A stretch of DNA of 64,000 bases from Zea mays (taxonomy: Eukaryota; Streptophyta; Magnoliopsida; Poales; Poaceae). Made by a program: the position numbers and the translations under genes. The stretch covers positions 16,072,434 through 16,136,433 of the forward strand of contig NC_050099.1 in assembly GCF_902167145.1 (NCBI RefSeq), read 5' to 3'. This document shows positions 1 to 10,639 of this stretch, piece after piece; position 1 is the stretch's first letter; each line of letters starts with the position of its first letter. The notes beneath the pieces are model-generated. The model was not told the DNA's origin, did not search any database, and was given only the letters and a program-made list of their open reading frames with translations.

Positions 1-1022
1 CGTCTTTCGCGTCCCCCTTGAGATGGCCCTGGACATCCCCTTTTATAGATACAAGGAGATGGCCCAACTGTACAATGGGGGTGTAGCTATGTGCTAACGT
101 GGCTGGCGGAGAAGTGCTTTGAGCCCTGTACGTGTGCTAACGTGGCCGTCGGAGAAGTGCTTGAGCCCTGTAGAAGCATAGTTGGCGGTGCGGCATGGAT
201 CCTGCTGACGTTTCCTTGCTTCCGTAGGGGGTTGAGAGCAACCGACGTCATGGGCGCACGCGGGGAACCATCATTACCTGTTACCGGAGTAATCCAGATG
301 GGACACCGGTCTTGTTCCTTCGTAGCATGAGGCGACTAGCTAGGGGTAGGATAATGATGTATCCCCTGCGGCGCGGTCAGTCCAAGCCCGAGGTCGGGCG
401 AGGCGGAGACTTCTCCCGAGGCCGAGGCTGAGGCCGAGCGAGGTTGTGACTCCTCCAGAGGCCGAGGCTGAGGCCGAGGCCCAGGGTCGGGCGAGGCGGA
501 GCTCCCTGTTGCGCCCGAGGCTGAACTCGGGGGAGGTCGTGACCTACTGTTGTTAGTTTTACCCTGGTGGTTGGCACAATAGTCAGAACGGGGTGAATAG
601 CGCTGTTTTCCTGTCAGAACGGTCAGTAAAGGGGCAAAGTGACTGCGGTCACTTCGACCTTGCCGACTGAGGCGCACATGTCAGGATAAGGTGTCAGGCG
701 ATCCCCGCATTAAATGCGCATGCAATACAGTCGGTTGGTAAGGCAATTTGGCCGAGGTCGCTGCACGACAAAGTTTGCCCAAGCTGGGCTTCGGGCGAGC
801 CGAGGGTGCGCCCATTGCCTGAGGAGGCCCTCGGGCGAGGCGTGAATTCGTCCAGGACTACTGTTCCCGCCCGAGGCCGGGCTCGGGTGAGGCGAGGTCG
901 CGTCCCTTGGTAGACGAGTCCTTGACTTGAACCGTGCTTATCAGTCTTCGCGGTTTGTTCTGAAGATGTTTTCCATCTAGGTTAAGGAGCATTGGGGGTA
1001 CCCCTAATTACGGTACCCGACA
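1..1022 (-). repeat. Tat-1 3' LTR (partial, cut by window start)
   Basis: This segment matches 10915-11275 plus 20204-20870 over its whole length. In the first ~365 bp I count about 20 differences by eye, mostly C/T or G/A, which suggests an old insertion. A TATA box on the minus strand lies at about 40-47 (CTTTTATA on the plus strand). The LTR ends at ...GGTACCCGACA (1022), directly beside a purine-rich tract on the minus strand. About 275 bp of this LTR are missing to the left of the window. Confidence 0.92.
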
Positions 1023-1038
1023 GTAGCCCCCGAGCCTC
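1023..1038 (-). promoter_or_regulatory. Polypurine tract of Tat-1
   Basis: The minus strand reads AGGCTCGGGGGCTAC directly upstream of the 3' LTR. This is the expected place for the plus-strand primer of reverse transcription. A near-copy (minus strand of 1149-1165) lies about 125 bp further inside. Confidence 0.7.
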
Positions 1039-1985
1039 GAAGGGAGTGTAGGTACTGGCTTGGAGGTTCTACCGGATTTCTTGCAAGGGGACCAGCCTTT
1101 CTTGGTTATATTTTGTCTTGATGGGTGCGCGCGAGCGCACCCGTCGGGTGTAGCCCCCGAGGCCTCGAAGGAGTGGTTTGACTCCTCTGAGGTCTTAATT
1201 CTTTTTGTGATGCCTCGGTCAGCCTTGTTGTTTCCTCATGCGGCCTGGTCGTAGTCCGGGTGCACGATCAGGCTCCAAGTTTTTAAGCTGGTTTGTTGAC
1301 GTGGTCAACAATTTGGCCGGAGCCCGGTGCGAAAGCAGCCCTCGAGCCTCTACACGGAGCGAGAGGACGATCAAGGACTGTCTCGACTTTTATTGTACGC
1401 CCCTTCATCACCTCTCCGCAAGGAGGAAGGGGGGAAAGCGCCATGTTACTCTCGGAGGGCACTGAACATGGTGTTTCTAGTGAGTTGCTAGCGAGTGATC
1501 CGAGTGGACGCCCGAGCCCCGTTCGATAAGGGTCAGCTAGTGGCCCAGAGGCGCGCTCCAAAAGTACCTGCAGGTGATTTGCTGGACCCGGACCCATTTG
1601 ATAGGGTCCGAGGGCTCGGTGCCTCCCTCCGGTGGGATTCCATTACAAATCGTTCCTGCTGGTCTCGGAAATGTCCTAGGGTACCTTGGGAGCATAGCCC
1701 GAGCCTCGGCCATGTAACGGACGTACCTAAGGTCATCCCTGACTCTGCGTGCTCTGGGCGGCTGTCGAACCCTTCCGAGGGGCCAGCCTTCGAACCCCTG
1801 ATCAGTAAAGGGCTCGGAGCCCGAGTGCTCTGGGGCGGTTGCCGAACCCCGCAGGGCGCAACCTTCGAACCCCTGATCAGTAGGAGGGCTCGGGGCCCGT
1901 TTCCTTCGCTGAGAAGGATCCTTTTCGAAATATCCCCTTTCCCGGTCCCTGTGGCAAGAGAGAGAGAGGAAAAGAAAAAAGATAC
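1039..1985. other. 3' spacer of Tat-1 upstream of the antisense ORF
   Basis: This non-coding GC-rich stretch lies between the polypurine tract and the nested solo LTR. It has a second copy of the CCCCCGAGGCCTCGAA-type motif near 1152 and a two-unit ~77-bp tandem repeat (1749-1902). A 203-codon frame at 1495-2106 runs through the repeat and into the inserted LTR, so I regard it as chance. If the antisense ORF is transcribed rightward, this is the likely promoter or 5' UTR region; that is inference. Confidence 0.6.
1749..1902. repeat. Tandem repeat, two ~77-bp units
   Basis: Units start at 1749 and 1825. Both contain GTGCTCTGGG-CGG, then CGAACCC, CTTCGAACCCCTGATCAGTA and GGGCTCGG-GCCCG. The two units differ by several substitutions, so the duplication is not recent. 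It lies in the spacer upstream (plus sense) of the antisense ORF. Confidence 0.8.
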
Positions 1986-2569
1986 TGTTGGAACTATGCT
2001 TCGTCGCCGAAGGTCTTGTAGGGAGAAACAGCTTCGGTTGAAGCTGTCCGCATGTGATGACCGAAGGTTCCTCTGTATGAAGCTTCGGAATTACAAACCG
2101 ACTTAAGAGAAGAATGACCTTTTAGTCCATAAATGTTTGAGTTGCTGTTGTAATTCCTTATGAGGGACATAATTGTAATTCCTCACAGGCTGTGTCCCAT
2201 GCCTATAAATAGTGAACAATATTCCTTTACTGTTCACGCATTCCTGTAATTGCAATCGCATCATCCGAGAATCAATCTTTGTCAAGGCAAAGGTATAATT
2301 GTATTCAATGTTTAAATATATTAAATCAATTTAATATGAAAGTAATGTTATTCATTTGTAATTTATTTACCTTTGACGCTTCATATTCTATATTACTTCA
2401 TTCAATCTATTACGAAGATTTAACCTTCGTAATTTTATTGCCCTTAACCTTCGTCCAAAGTTCATTAATCCTTAAGGGAATAATGCTTTGTTGGACGAAG
2501 GGCATCAACATTTAACACTTTGTGTTGCCTTGTTCTTAATTCATAGCATTTGAGAACAAGTCCCCAACA
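1986..2569 (+). repeat. Solo LTR S1 (584 bp) with TSD GATAC
   Basis: The segment starts TGTTGGAACT and ends GTCCCCAACA. It is flanked by GATAC at 1981-1985 and 2570-2574, a perfect 5-bp duplication. No PBS, coding region or second LTR is present, so it is a solo LTR left by LTR-LTR recombination. A TATA box (CTATAAATAG) is at 2203-2212, followed by a GTGAACA/TGTTCAC stem (2212-2237). It is the same family as the solo LTR at 56737-57393, which is inverted. The repeated CCGAAGG/CTTCGG words are characteristic; I do not recognise the family name. Confidence 0.93.
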
Positions 2570-2574
2570 GATAC

Positions 2575-3143
2575 TAAATTAAATAATGTGGCGCACCTTT
2601 TTTGACGTGGTCATCATGACGGAGGTGAAACATCGCCCGTTTTGCCTGCCAGAGGTGTCGCTTGCTCTGCCAGGGAGTTAATGTGACGGGACGGGCGATT
2701 CGCGGGGCGTCTGTTGCGCGTGCGCAAGTCGTTCGAGGAACGGAACACGGGTGCGTCGTCTTTTATGCTGTGGGAGAGGGCTCCCCTGCCGTTTCAGGAG
2801 AGGATGCGAGCCTGTAGGTGATTGGACCGCTGCTTCCGCACCTCTGCTGCTGCAATTACCGCCGGCCCGCCTCTGGTCATATCAACTCGTGCCTATCCCC
2901 GCAGCTGAGTGACCCGTGATCGTCGCACTTAATTGGCACTGTTGGGTCACGCGCAGGGCTGCCTTGAGTCGCTGCACTGGTTCTGCAGTTGAGAAGACAC
3001 GACATTGGCGCAAGTGGCGGTGCGGTTTCCTTGCACGTAGTAACCGACGCGCCGGTTATATGACATGTGGGCCCGCTTTGTGACTTTGTTTTTGTCTCCA
3101 TTCTTCTCCTTGCGTCTGAAGAATTTTGTTCGGCTGCCTACAG
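2575..3143 (+). other. Tat-1 spacer leading into the antisense ORF, with putative splice acceptor
   Basis: No long convincing ORF is seen. The stretch ends in a T-rich tract and GCTGCCTACAG|GG at 3133-3145, which fits a plant 3' splice site. This suggests the antisense ORF begins with one or more upstream exons that I cannot place. The CTTTTATGC sequence near 2760 could be a weak TATA-like element. Splicing is inference. Confidence 0.4.
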
Positions 3144-3151
3144 GGTTCGAG

Positions 3152-3631
3152 ATGGCTCTTAACGAGTCCGTCAAGAACTGCAAGGCGCTTGCCCAGGCGG
3201 CTGAGCAGAAGGAGGCCGACCGCGTGGCCATGTATGAGGCCATCTCGGCTTTCTGCCGGGCCTTTGGCCTCGATGACGTCCCCCCGGGTAGCTCCCCCCA
3301 GAGTCATCTGCGGGCCTTGGGCGGCCATGTGCGCAGCAGACTCCGCGGGGCGCTGCACCACGGCGTTAGGCAGGCCTTCGCAGTGCTCGCTTCCCACTAC
3401 GACATGTATCTGGAGCGGGTCAGCGAGGGGTACTGCTTACCCGACGAAGAGGAGGCTGCCTTAGCCGAGGTCCAGAGGCTTGACGCGACCATCAAGGGCC
3501 CAAGCGCGGTGCTGGCTTCCTCCTTCGAGGTGGAGATCCTTCCGCCCGTGTCGCCGACTGAGGCCGGGCCAGATCCTGCCGAGGGTGGAAACGACGCCGA
3601 GGGTGCTGCTCCTCCCCCTGCCGATGTCTGA
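3152..3631 (+). CDS. Antisense ORF of Tat-1 (159 codons from ATG; open back to 3065)
   Basis: This ORF runs opposite to gag-pol, between the pol 3' end and the 3' LTR. It is rich in Ala/Glu/Arg and looks helical in its first 110 residues (heptad-like AQAAEQKEADRVAMYEAIS), followed by SHYDMYLERVSEGYCLPDEEE and a low-complexity Pro/Glu/Ala tail ending PPPADV. It resembles, from memory, the C-terminal part of proteins annotated in grasses as putative gypsy-type transposon proteins. Additional ORFs in this position and orientation are known for Tat-lineage elements. A splice-acceptor-like site just before the ATG suggests it is the last exon of a longer gene. Codon composition is GC3-rich like gag. 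Function unknown; expression not shown. Confidence 0.6.
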   Translation: MALNESVKNCKALAQAAEQKEADRVAMYEAISAFCRAFGLDDVPPGSSPQSHLRALGGHVRSRLRGALHHGVRQAFAVLASHYDMYLERVSEGYCLPDEEEAALAEVQRLDATIKGPSAVLASSFEVEILPPVSPTEAGPDPAEGGNDAEGAAPPPADV

Positions 3632-4100
3632 GCCTGCAGGAACAGTTTGTTTTAAGTATGTGTATGTTTTTTGCGGCCGCTGAGTCCTAAACATTTTTAT
3701 TGTCGGATTATAAAGCTGTGTTTTCTTTCCTCTTGTTTTGTGCATTAGGACTTGTTCATCGGTAGCAGAATCGCTTATTCGAGCGCGAGTTACTTTTCGC
3801 GGAAGGTGATGAGTGAGGTATCCGTATCCCGGAGGCGTAGGAGTCCCTCGGGTCGGTCGGCCTTGCCGTTTACATGTTTCTCTCATTGTTTTTAGGATTC
3901 CGTTATTGATATAGTCGAAAAGCACGAAAGTCGTTTTGGTAGAAAACTTTTCCGAGGAAAATTTTGACGCAGAGGGGGTTCCCCCCTTCTAGCCCCGAGG
4001 GAGGGTTAGGCTTTGCCGAGGCAAGGCTGATCCTTCCTTGATGGTTAGACTTTATTTATGCATGTAAAGAAAACAAGATACGTGAACGACTTGAAACATT
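3632..4100 (-). other. Spacer between antisense ORF and pol 3' end of Tat-1
   Basis: In antisense-ORF sense this would be the 3' UTR (T-rich, ATTATAAAG near 3706). It contains one copy (about 3806-3868, minus strand) of a ~62-bp module that occurs three times in the right-hand Tat-2 element, and a purine-rich tract on the minus strand at 3968-4005 (GAGGGG...GGGGGGAACC type). No coding signal is seen. Confidence 0.6.
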
Positions 4101-7100
4101 TTAAGGATAAAAGCGACATAGCTGTTCAATGTTCCAAGCGTTGCTATAGACCTCGCCTTGATCGTTGGCCAGCTTGTATGTCCCGGGCTTCAAAATCTTG
4201 GCGATGATGAATGGCTCTTCCCAGGGAGGAGTAAGCTTGTGGCGCCCTCGGGCGTCTTGTCGCAGCCAAAGTACCAAGTCTCCCACTTGGAAGCCTCGGG
4301 GCCGAACCCTTCGGGCGTGGTAGCGTCGCAGAGACTGCTGATACCGCGTCGAGTGTAGTAAGGCCACGTCCCGAGCCTCTTCCAGCTGGTCCAATGAATC
4401 CTCTCGGCTGGTCTGGTTGCTTTGGTTGTCGTAAGCCTTTGTCCTCGGGGAACCGTATTCTAAGTCCGTGGGTAGGACGGCCTCAGCCCCATAGACTAGA
4501 AAGAACGGCGAGAAACCCGTGGCCCAGCTCGGCGTCGTCCTCAGACTCCAAACCATCGAGGGTAGTTCTTTTATCCACCGCTTGCCAAACTTGTTGAGGT
4601 CGTTGTAGATCCTCGGTTTAGTCCCTGCAAAATCATACCATTGGCGCGCTCCACCTGCCCATTTGTCATTGGGTGAGCTACGGCGGCCCAATCCACACGG
4701 ATGTGGTGGTCTTCGCAGAAGTCCAGGAACTTTTTTCCAGTGAACTGCATGCCATTGTCGGTGATGATGGAGTTTGGGACCCCAAAGCGATGGATGATAT
4801 TTGTGAAGAACGCCACCACCTGCTCGGACCCGATGCTGGTTAAGGGTCAGACCTCGATCCACTTGGAGAATTTGTCGATGGCGACTAGCAGGTGTGTGAA
4901 GCCCCCGGGTGCCTTCTGCAAGGGACCGACAAGGTCCAGACCCCATATGGCAAACGACCAAGTGATGGGTATTGCCTGCAGGGTCTGAGCGGGTAGGTGC
5001 GTCTGTCTCGCGTAGAATTGACACCCTCGGCAGGAGCGTACAATTCTAGTGGCGTCGGCCACCGCGGTCGGCCAGTAGAAACCTTGTCGGAAAGCGTTTC
5101 CCACGAGGGTCCGAGGTGCTGCATGGTTTCCGCAATCCCCTGAGTGTATTTCTTATAACAGCTCTTGTCCTTGGGCGACGGATATACATCGTTGGAGAAT
5201 GCCTGAGGGGCTGCGGTGGTATAACTCCTTTTCGTCACCCAGTAAAATGAACGACTTGGCGCGCCGAGCCAGTCGCCGAGCTTCGGCCTTGTCAAGGGGC
5301 AACTCTCCTCGGAGGAGATATTCCAGGTACGAGGTCTGCCAGTTCAGGTTTGGCGTAACCCCATTCTGCTCTCCCTCAACACGCAGGGCCTCACCCTCGG
5401 CGGCCGAGGGTACCTCGGGCTGGGCCGAGGCCTCCTCGGGTTCGGGTGCGTCGTCGATTTTGACGGACGGTTGATATATGTCTCTGGAGAAGACGTCTGG
5501 GGGAACCGTCGTTCGTCCCGAGGCTATTTTAGACAGTTCATCCGCGGTCTCGTTGTACCGTCGAGCAACATGGTTGAGTTCCAGCCCGTAGAACTTATCT
5601 TCCAAGCACCAAACTTCGTCGCAATAGACCTCCATTTTTCGATCGCGGCAGTGGGAGTTCTTCATGACCTGGTCAATGACAAGCTGCGAGTTGCCACGAG
5701 CATCGAGGCGCCGAACCCCTAGCTCGACGGCGATGCGCAGTCCATTAACCAAGGCCTCGTACTCGGCCACGTTGTTTGACGCCAGAAAATGGAGGCGTAG
5801 TACGTAGCGCACATGTTTCCCGAGGGGTGAGATGAAGAGCAAGCCAGCACCTGCTCCTGTTTTCATAAGCGACCCATCGAAGTACATGGTCCAAAGTTTG
5901 GGCTGGATTGGAGCTGTCAGCAATTGGGTGTCGACCCATTCAGCCAGGAAGTCTGTCAAGACTTGGGATTTTATGGCCTTCCGAGGGGCAAATGAAATTG
6001 TTTCGCCCATGAGTTTCACTGCCCATTTCGCTATCCTACCCGAGGCCTCTCGGCACTGGATGATCTCTCCCAGGGGGAAGGATGACACCACAGTCACCGA
6101 ATGAGACTCGAAGTAGTGTCGCAACTTTCGTCGTGTTAGAATTACTGCGTACAGTAGCTTCTAAATTTGTGGGTAGCGGATCTTGGTCTCGGATAGCACC
6201 TCACTGATGAAGTAGACCAGCCTCTGGATGAGCAGTGCATGCCCTTCTTCTCGTCTCTCGACTACGATCGCGGTGCTGACCACCTGAGTGGTTGCGACTA
6301 CGTAAATCAAGAGGACTTCTCCCGCAGCGGGGGGCACCAAGATGGGCGCCTTAGTAAGGAGTGCCTTTAAGTTTCCGAGGGCTTCTTCGGCCTCGGGGAT
6401 CCAAGTGAAGCGCTCGGCCTTCCTTAAGAGGCGGTACAAGGGCAATCCTTTCTCGCCAAGGCGTGAGATGAAGCGGCTCAGAGCCGCTAGGCATCCCATG
6501 ACCCTTTGTACTCCTTTTAAATCTTTGATGGGTCCCATGTTGGTGATGGCTGAGATTTTCTCCGGGTTGGCCTCGATGCCTCGTTCGGAGACGATGAACC
6601 CTAGGAGCATGCCTCGGGGGACTCCGAAGACACACTTCTCGGGATTGAGTTTTACGCGCTTCGCTCTTAGACACCTGAATGTTATCTCAAGGTCAGAGAG
6701 GAGGTCAGAGGCTTTCCTTGTCTTGACAACGATGTCATCGATGTAAGCCTCGACCGTTCTGCCGATGTGCTCTTCGAACACATGGTTCATGCACCTTTGG
6801 TAGGTTGTACCTGCATTCCTCAAGCCAAATGGCATAGTAGTATAACAATACATGCCAAAAGGTGTGATAAAAGAAGTCGCGAGCTGGTCAGATTCTTTCA
6901 TCTTGATTTGGTGAAAGCCTGAATAGGCATCGAGGAAAGACAGGGTTTTGCACCCAGCAGTGGAGTCCACAATTTGATCGATGCGAGGCAGAGGGTAGGG
7001 AACCTTTGGACATGCTTTGTTTAAACTAGTGTAGTCTACGCACATCCTCCATTTCCCGCCTTTTTTCTTTACAAGCACAGGGTTAGCTAACCATTCTGGA

Positions 7101-7327
7101 TGGAATACCTCTTTGATGAACCCTGCAGCCATCAGATTGTGGACCTCCTCGCCTATGGCCCTGCGCTTTTCTTCATCAAAGCGGCGCATGGGCTGCTTCA
7201 CGGGTCGGGCACCGGCTCGGATGTCCAGTGAGTGCTCGGCGACATCCCTCGGTATGCCGGGCATGTCCGAGGGACTCCACGCAAAAATTTCGGCGTTTGC
7301 GCGGAGATAGTCGACGAGCACTGCTTC
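4101..7327 (-). pseudogene. pol: pol of Tat-1: RT, RNase H, second RNase H, integrase (degenerate)
   Basis: The order on the minus strand is reverse transcriptase (from 7321; MPFGLRNAGTTYQ and YIDDIVV motifs), RNase H remnant, a second RNase H (about 5500-5950; FDGSLMKTGAGAG and NNVAEYEALVNGLRIA), then integrase with FYW...C-x2-C zinc-binding part, LDLVGP, TDNG and NGQVERANG (the three acidic residues), and a C-terminal QVGDLVL region ending at 4101. Lesions: TAG at 6161-6163, TAA at 5153-5155, TGA at 4847-4849 and a 1-bp frameshift near 4618. The frame is otherwise continuous. TAG at 6161 corresponds to a CAG in Tat-2. The reading frame is in phase with the upstream gag-protease frame across the UAG at 7328. 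Confidence 0.93.
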
Positions 7328-8647
7328 CTATTTGGGGTCGAGCTCGGATCCGATCCTGACTTTCTTGCCGGCGTCGTTGCTAGGGTCAAGAGGGACAGAC
7401 TTAACCGCCTCGGCCGATTCAAAGTTGCCGGCGTGGCGCTTCGCATCAGGCGCCTCCTTGGAGAGGTAATTCAGGTCGACGATGAGGGCTTCGGACTCGA
7501 CGATGGCCTCAGCGTACTCCACGCATTCCATGTCACACTCGTAAGCGTGGCGGTACGTGGATCCGACGGTGATGATTCCCTTGGGGCTTGGCATCTTGAG
7601 CTTGAGGTACGTGTAGTTGGGGACGGCCATGAACTTGGCGTAGCACGGTCTTCCCAGCACCGCGTGGTAGGTTCCTCGGAACCCAACCACCTCAAAAGTG
7701 AGGGTTTCCTTTCGGAAGTTGGAGGGAGTTCCGAAGAAGACGGACAAATCAATTTGCCCAAGGGGCAGGACGCGCTTACCGGGGACGATCCCGTGAAAAG
7801 GTGCTGCACCGACCCGGATCATGGACAGATCGGTCCCCAAGAGCCCTAGGGTCTCGGCGTAGATGATGTTGAGGCTGTTGCCTCCACCCATGAGGACCTT
7901 GGTGAGCCTAGCGTTGCCGATGACAGGGTCGACGACGAGCGGGTACCTTCCTGGGCTCGGTACGCAGTCGGGGTGGTCGCCTTGGTCGAAGGTGATGGGC
8001 TTGTCGGACCAGTCTAGGTAGACCGGCGCCGCTACCTTCACCGAGCAGACCTCCCGGCGCTCCTGCTTGTTGTGCCGAGCCGAGGCATTCGCCACCTGTC
8101 CGCCGTAGACCATGAAGCAGTTGTGGACCTCCAAGAACTCTTCTTCCTTGTCGCCCCCCTTCTTGTTGTTGCCTTGGTCTTTGCCACCTTCTGCCGAGGG
8201 TCCAGCCTTATTGAAGTAACGTCGGAGCATGTCGCACTCCTCAAGGGTGTGCTTGACGAGACCCCTGTGATAGGGGCACGACTCCTTGAGCATCTTGTCG
8301 AACATGCTGGCCCCTCCGAGAGGTTTCCGAGGGTTCCTGTGCTCGGCAGCAGCGATGAGATCCGCATCAACGACATCGCGTTTTGCTTGCGCCTTCTTCT
8401 TGGCCTTTTTCTTCGTGCCACACTGGACGGACGCCTCGGGGGCGTCTTCCTTCTGTCTTCCCTGAGGCTGCTTGTCCTTCTGGAAGATGGCTTCAACCGC
8501 CTCCTGACCAGAGGCGAACTTGGTGGTAATGTCCATCAATTCGCTCACCCTAGTGGGAGTCTTGCGTCCCAGTTTGCTCACCAGGTCTCGGCAAGTGGTG
8601 CCGGCGAGGAATGCCCAGATGACGCCCGAGTCGGTGATGTTGGGCAA
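7328..8647 (-). pseudogene. gag: gag 3' part and protease of Tat-1
   Basis: This 439-codon open segment starts in the gag capsid region (...RDLVSKLGRKTPTRVSEL). It has a zinc-knuckle-like CPYHRGLVKHTLEEC (C-x2-H-x5-H-x4-C), a Lys-rich linker and a retroviral-type protease with MGGGNSLNIIYAETLGLL, where Tat-2 has DGGSS. The catalytic Asp is therefore apparently replaced by Gly in this copy, which would inactivate the protease. It ends ...SELDPK then UAG (7330-7328), shared with Tat-2, and continues in frame into pol. Confidence 0.88.
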
Positions 8648-10579
8648 CTCGGTGCGTTGCTTTGAAAACCGCTGGATGTACTCTCGCAGGGATTCCCCTG
8701 GCTGCTGGCGGCAGCTTCAGAGATCCCATGAGTTTCCAGGGCGCACATACGTACCTTGGAAGTTTCCAGCGAAGGCCTTGACTAGGTCGTCCCAGCCAAA
8801 GATCTGTGCGGGAGGCAGATGCTCCAGCTAGGCCCGGGCAGCGTCGGAGAGGAAAAGGGGGAGGTTGCGGATGATGAGGTTGTCGTCGTCCGTCCCTCCC
8901 AGCTGGCATGCCAGCTGGTAATCCGCAAGCCACAACTCCGGCCCTGTCTCCCTGAGTACTTGGTGATAGTAGTCGGAGCTCAGAACCGGGTCGGGAACGG
9001 CGCCCATCGTATGGCCCGGCTGAAGACTCGCGGACCTGGTGGTTCAGGCGAGGGGCTCCGATCCTCCTCACTGTCGTAGCGCCCTTCGTGCCTGGGGTGG
9101 TAGCCTCGGCGCACCCTCTCCTCGAGGCGGGCTCGACGGTCGCGGCGGGGTTGCTCGTCGCCGAGGCGATCTGGGGCTGCGGGCGTCCCGTCCCATGTGC
9201 GCTCGGTGCAGACCGAGGCCTCCCGCATGCGTCGGGAGGACGTTGCGCGATGCTCCGAGGGGCACCCTCGCCTTCGGGCGGCAGAGCTCTCGGTTCGTCG
9301 GGCTGCGGCATCTTCCAGGAGATCCTTGAGTTCGCCCTGGATACGCCGCCCCTCGGTGGTGGATGGCTTCGGCATTGTTCGAAGTAGCATCGCCGCTGCA
9401 GCTAGGTTCTGGCCGGCCCTGCTGAAGGCCAGGAGCAGCCCTGCCCTGGCATCGTCAACGATACGGCGCTGGACGTCCCGGGCCCGATGACGCGCTCCTC
9501 CGGCGAGTGCCCGGCCTGCCCATTCCTGCTCGATGTTTTGTCGGAGCTGCACAAGCCGCCCCGCTTCTTCGTCGAGCTTGGCCTGCATCTCGCGGAGTTG
9601 CTCGAGCTGTGTGTCCTGACCCCCCCACAGGGACTTGGACCATAGCTAGCTCCCACGGGATCTCAACGCGAGACGCAGGCACAGGGGCGTCGTCATCCTC
9701 CGGCATGCCAAGGTGGTTGTCTTCGTCGTGATCCCCCTGATCGATGTGGAAACACTCGCGACTTGGGCCACAACCCTCGTCGTCAAGGCTGTGGTCATCG
9801 TCGGAGCAGCCGGAGAGGCAGTAGTCACATGCGGACATGAAGTCTCGCATGGCACTGGGATCACGAAGTCCAAAGAAATCCCAACCAAAGTCGGTGTCGT
9901 CTTCTTCCTCGGAACCCGTGGGTCCGGAGGTTGAGACGGCCGTCAGTCGGTCCCAAGTTGACCACATATGGTACCCTGGAAGGTCAGGATATGCCCTCGT
10001 GAAAGCGCTCACCGAAGCGGGGTCGCTTGGTGGATCGAAGCTGAATCTAAAGGGAACAGGGTGGAAAACGGATGGTACCTCTTGGTTGATGGATGGTGGT
10101 GAAGTCGCATCGGGGACGGAATGCACCGTTATCTCAGGTACAAGGCTGACGCCCAACAAGTCCTTCGCGAGGGTGCTGGCATCATTAGTCCGCTTGGGGT
10201 TGGCACATTGCTGGGAAGCGACACCCATCGTTGTCTCAGGTGCGAGGACAACACCCGACATGTCCCCCGCAGGGGTGCCGGCGTCGTCGACTCGCTCTGG
10301 TCCGACAGCCGGCGGGGTGCCGCCTCATGCCTGGCCACGGTTGCCCCGTCTCCCCCTCCTCCGGCGAGGAGGGTGGCGGGGCAAACCCGGGTGTTCCTCT
10401 TCTGCCGCGGGGAGATGCCGTCTTCGAGTTCGCCGCCGCCGGGCGAGCCGACGACCGCTGTTGTTGTTGTGCTGCGAGGGGAGGAGTACCATGTCGTAGC
10501 TGCCGTCACGGGACATGAACTCAAGACTCCCGAAGCGGAGCACCGTCCCCGGCTAAAGAGGCTGCTGAAGGCTACCCAT
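8648..10579 (-). pseudogene. gag: gag 5' part of Tat-1 (several stops and frameshifts)
   Basis: The putative start codon is at 10579-10577 (MGSLQQP...), 58 bp inside the PBS. Recognisable blocks: a basic N-terminal region (10325-10543, RFGSLEFMSRDGSYDM), an acidic middle (9455-10261, DFMSACDYCLSGCSDDD), a linker (8980-9588, NLAAAAMLLRTMPKPSTTEG) and the capsid core (8700-8900). Lesions: an early stop near 10554, frame changes near 9590 and between 8980 and 8850, TGA at 8980-8982 and another TGA near 8718 (CGA to TGA by comparison with Tat-2). Not translatable as one protein. Confidence 0.85.
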
Positions 10580-10619
10580 CTGGAACTCAACGGGAAAGTA
10601 TTTGTTAACACGCAGCAGG

Positions 10620-10637
10620 CCCCTACCAGGCGTGCCA
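10620..10637 (-). promoter_or_regulatory. Primer-binding site of Tat-1
   Basis: The minus strand reads TGGCACGCCTGGTAGGGG, two bases inside the 5' LTR. Tat-2 has TGGCGCGCTAGGTAGGGG at the same place. This is complementary to a tRNA 3' end (CCA). I do not assign the tRNA with certainty. Confidence 0.75.
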
Positions 10638-10639
10638 AC

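Noticed and set aside
1495..2106. 203-codon plus-strand open frame
   Set aside because: It runs from Tat-1 spacer through the 77-bp repeat and across the boundary of a nested solo LTR, so it cannot be an old coding unit.
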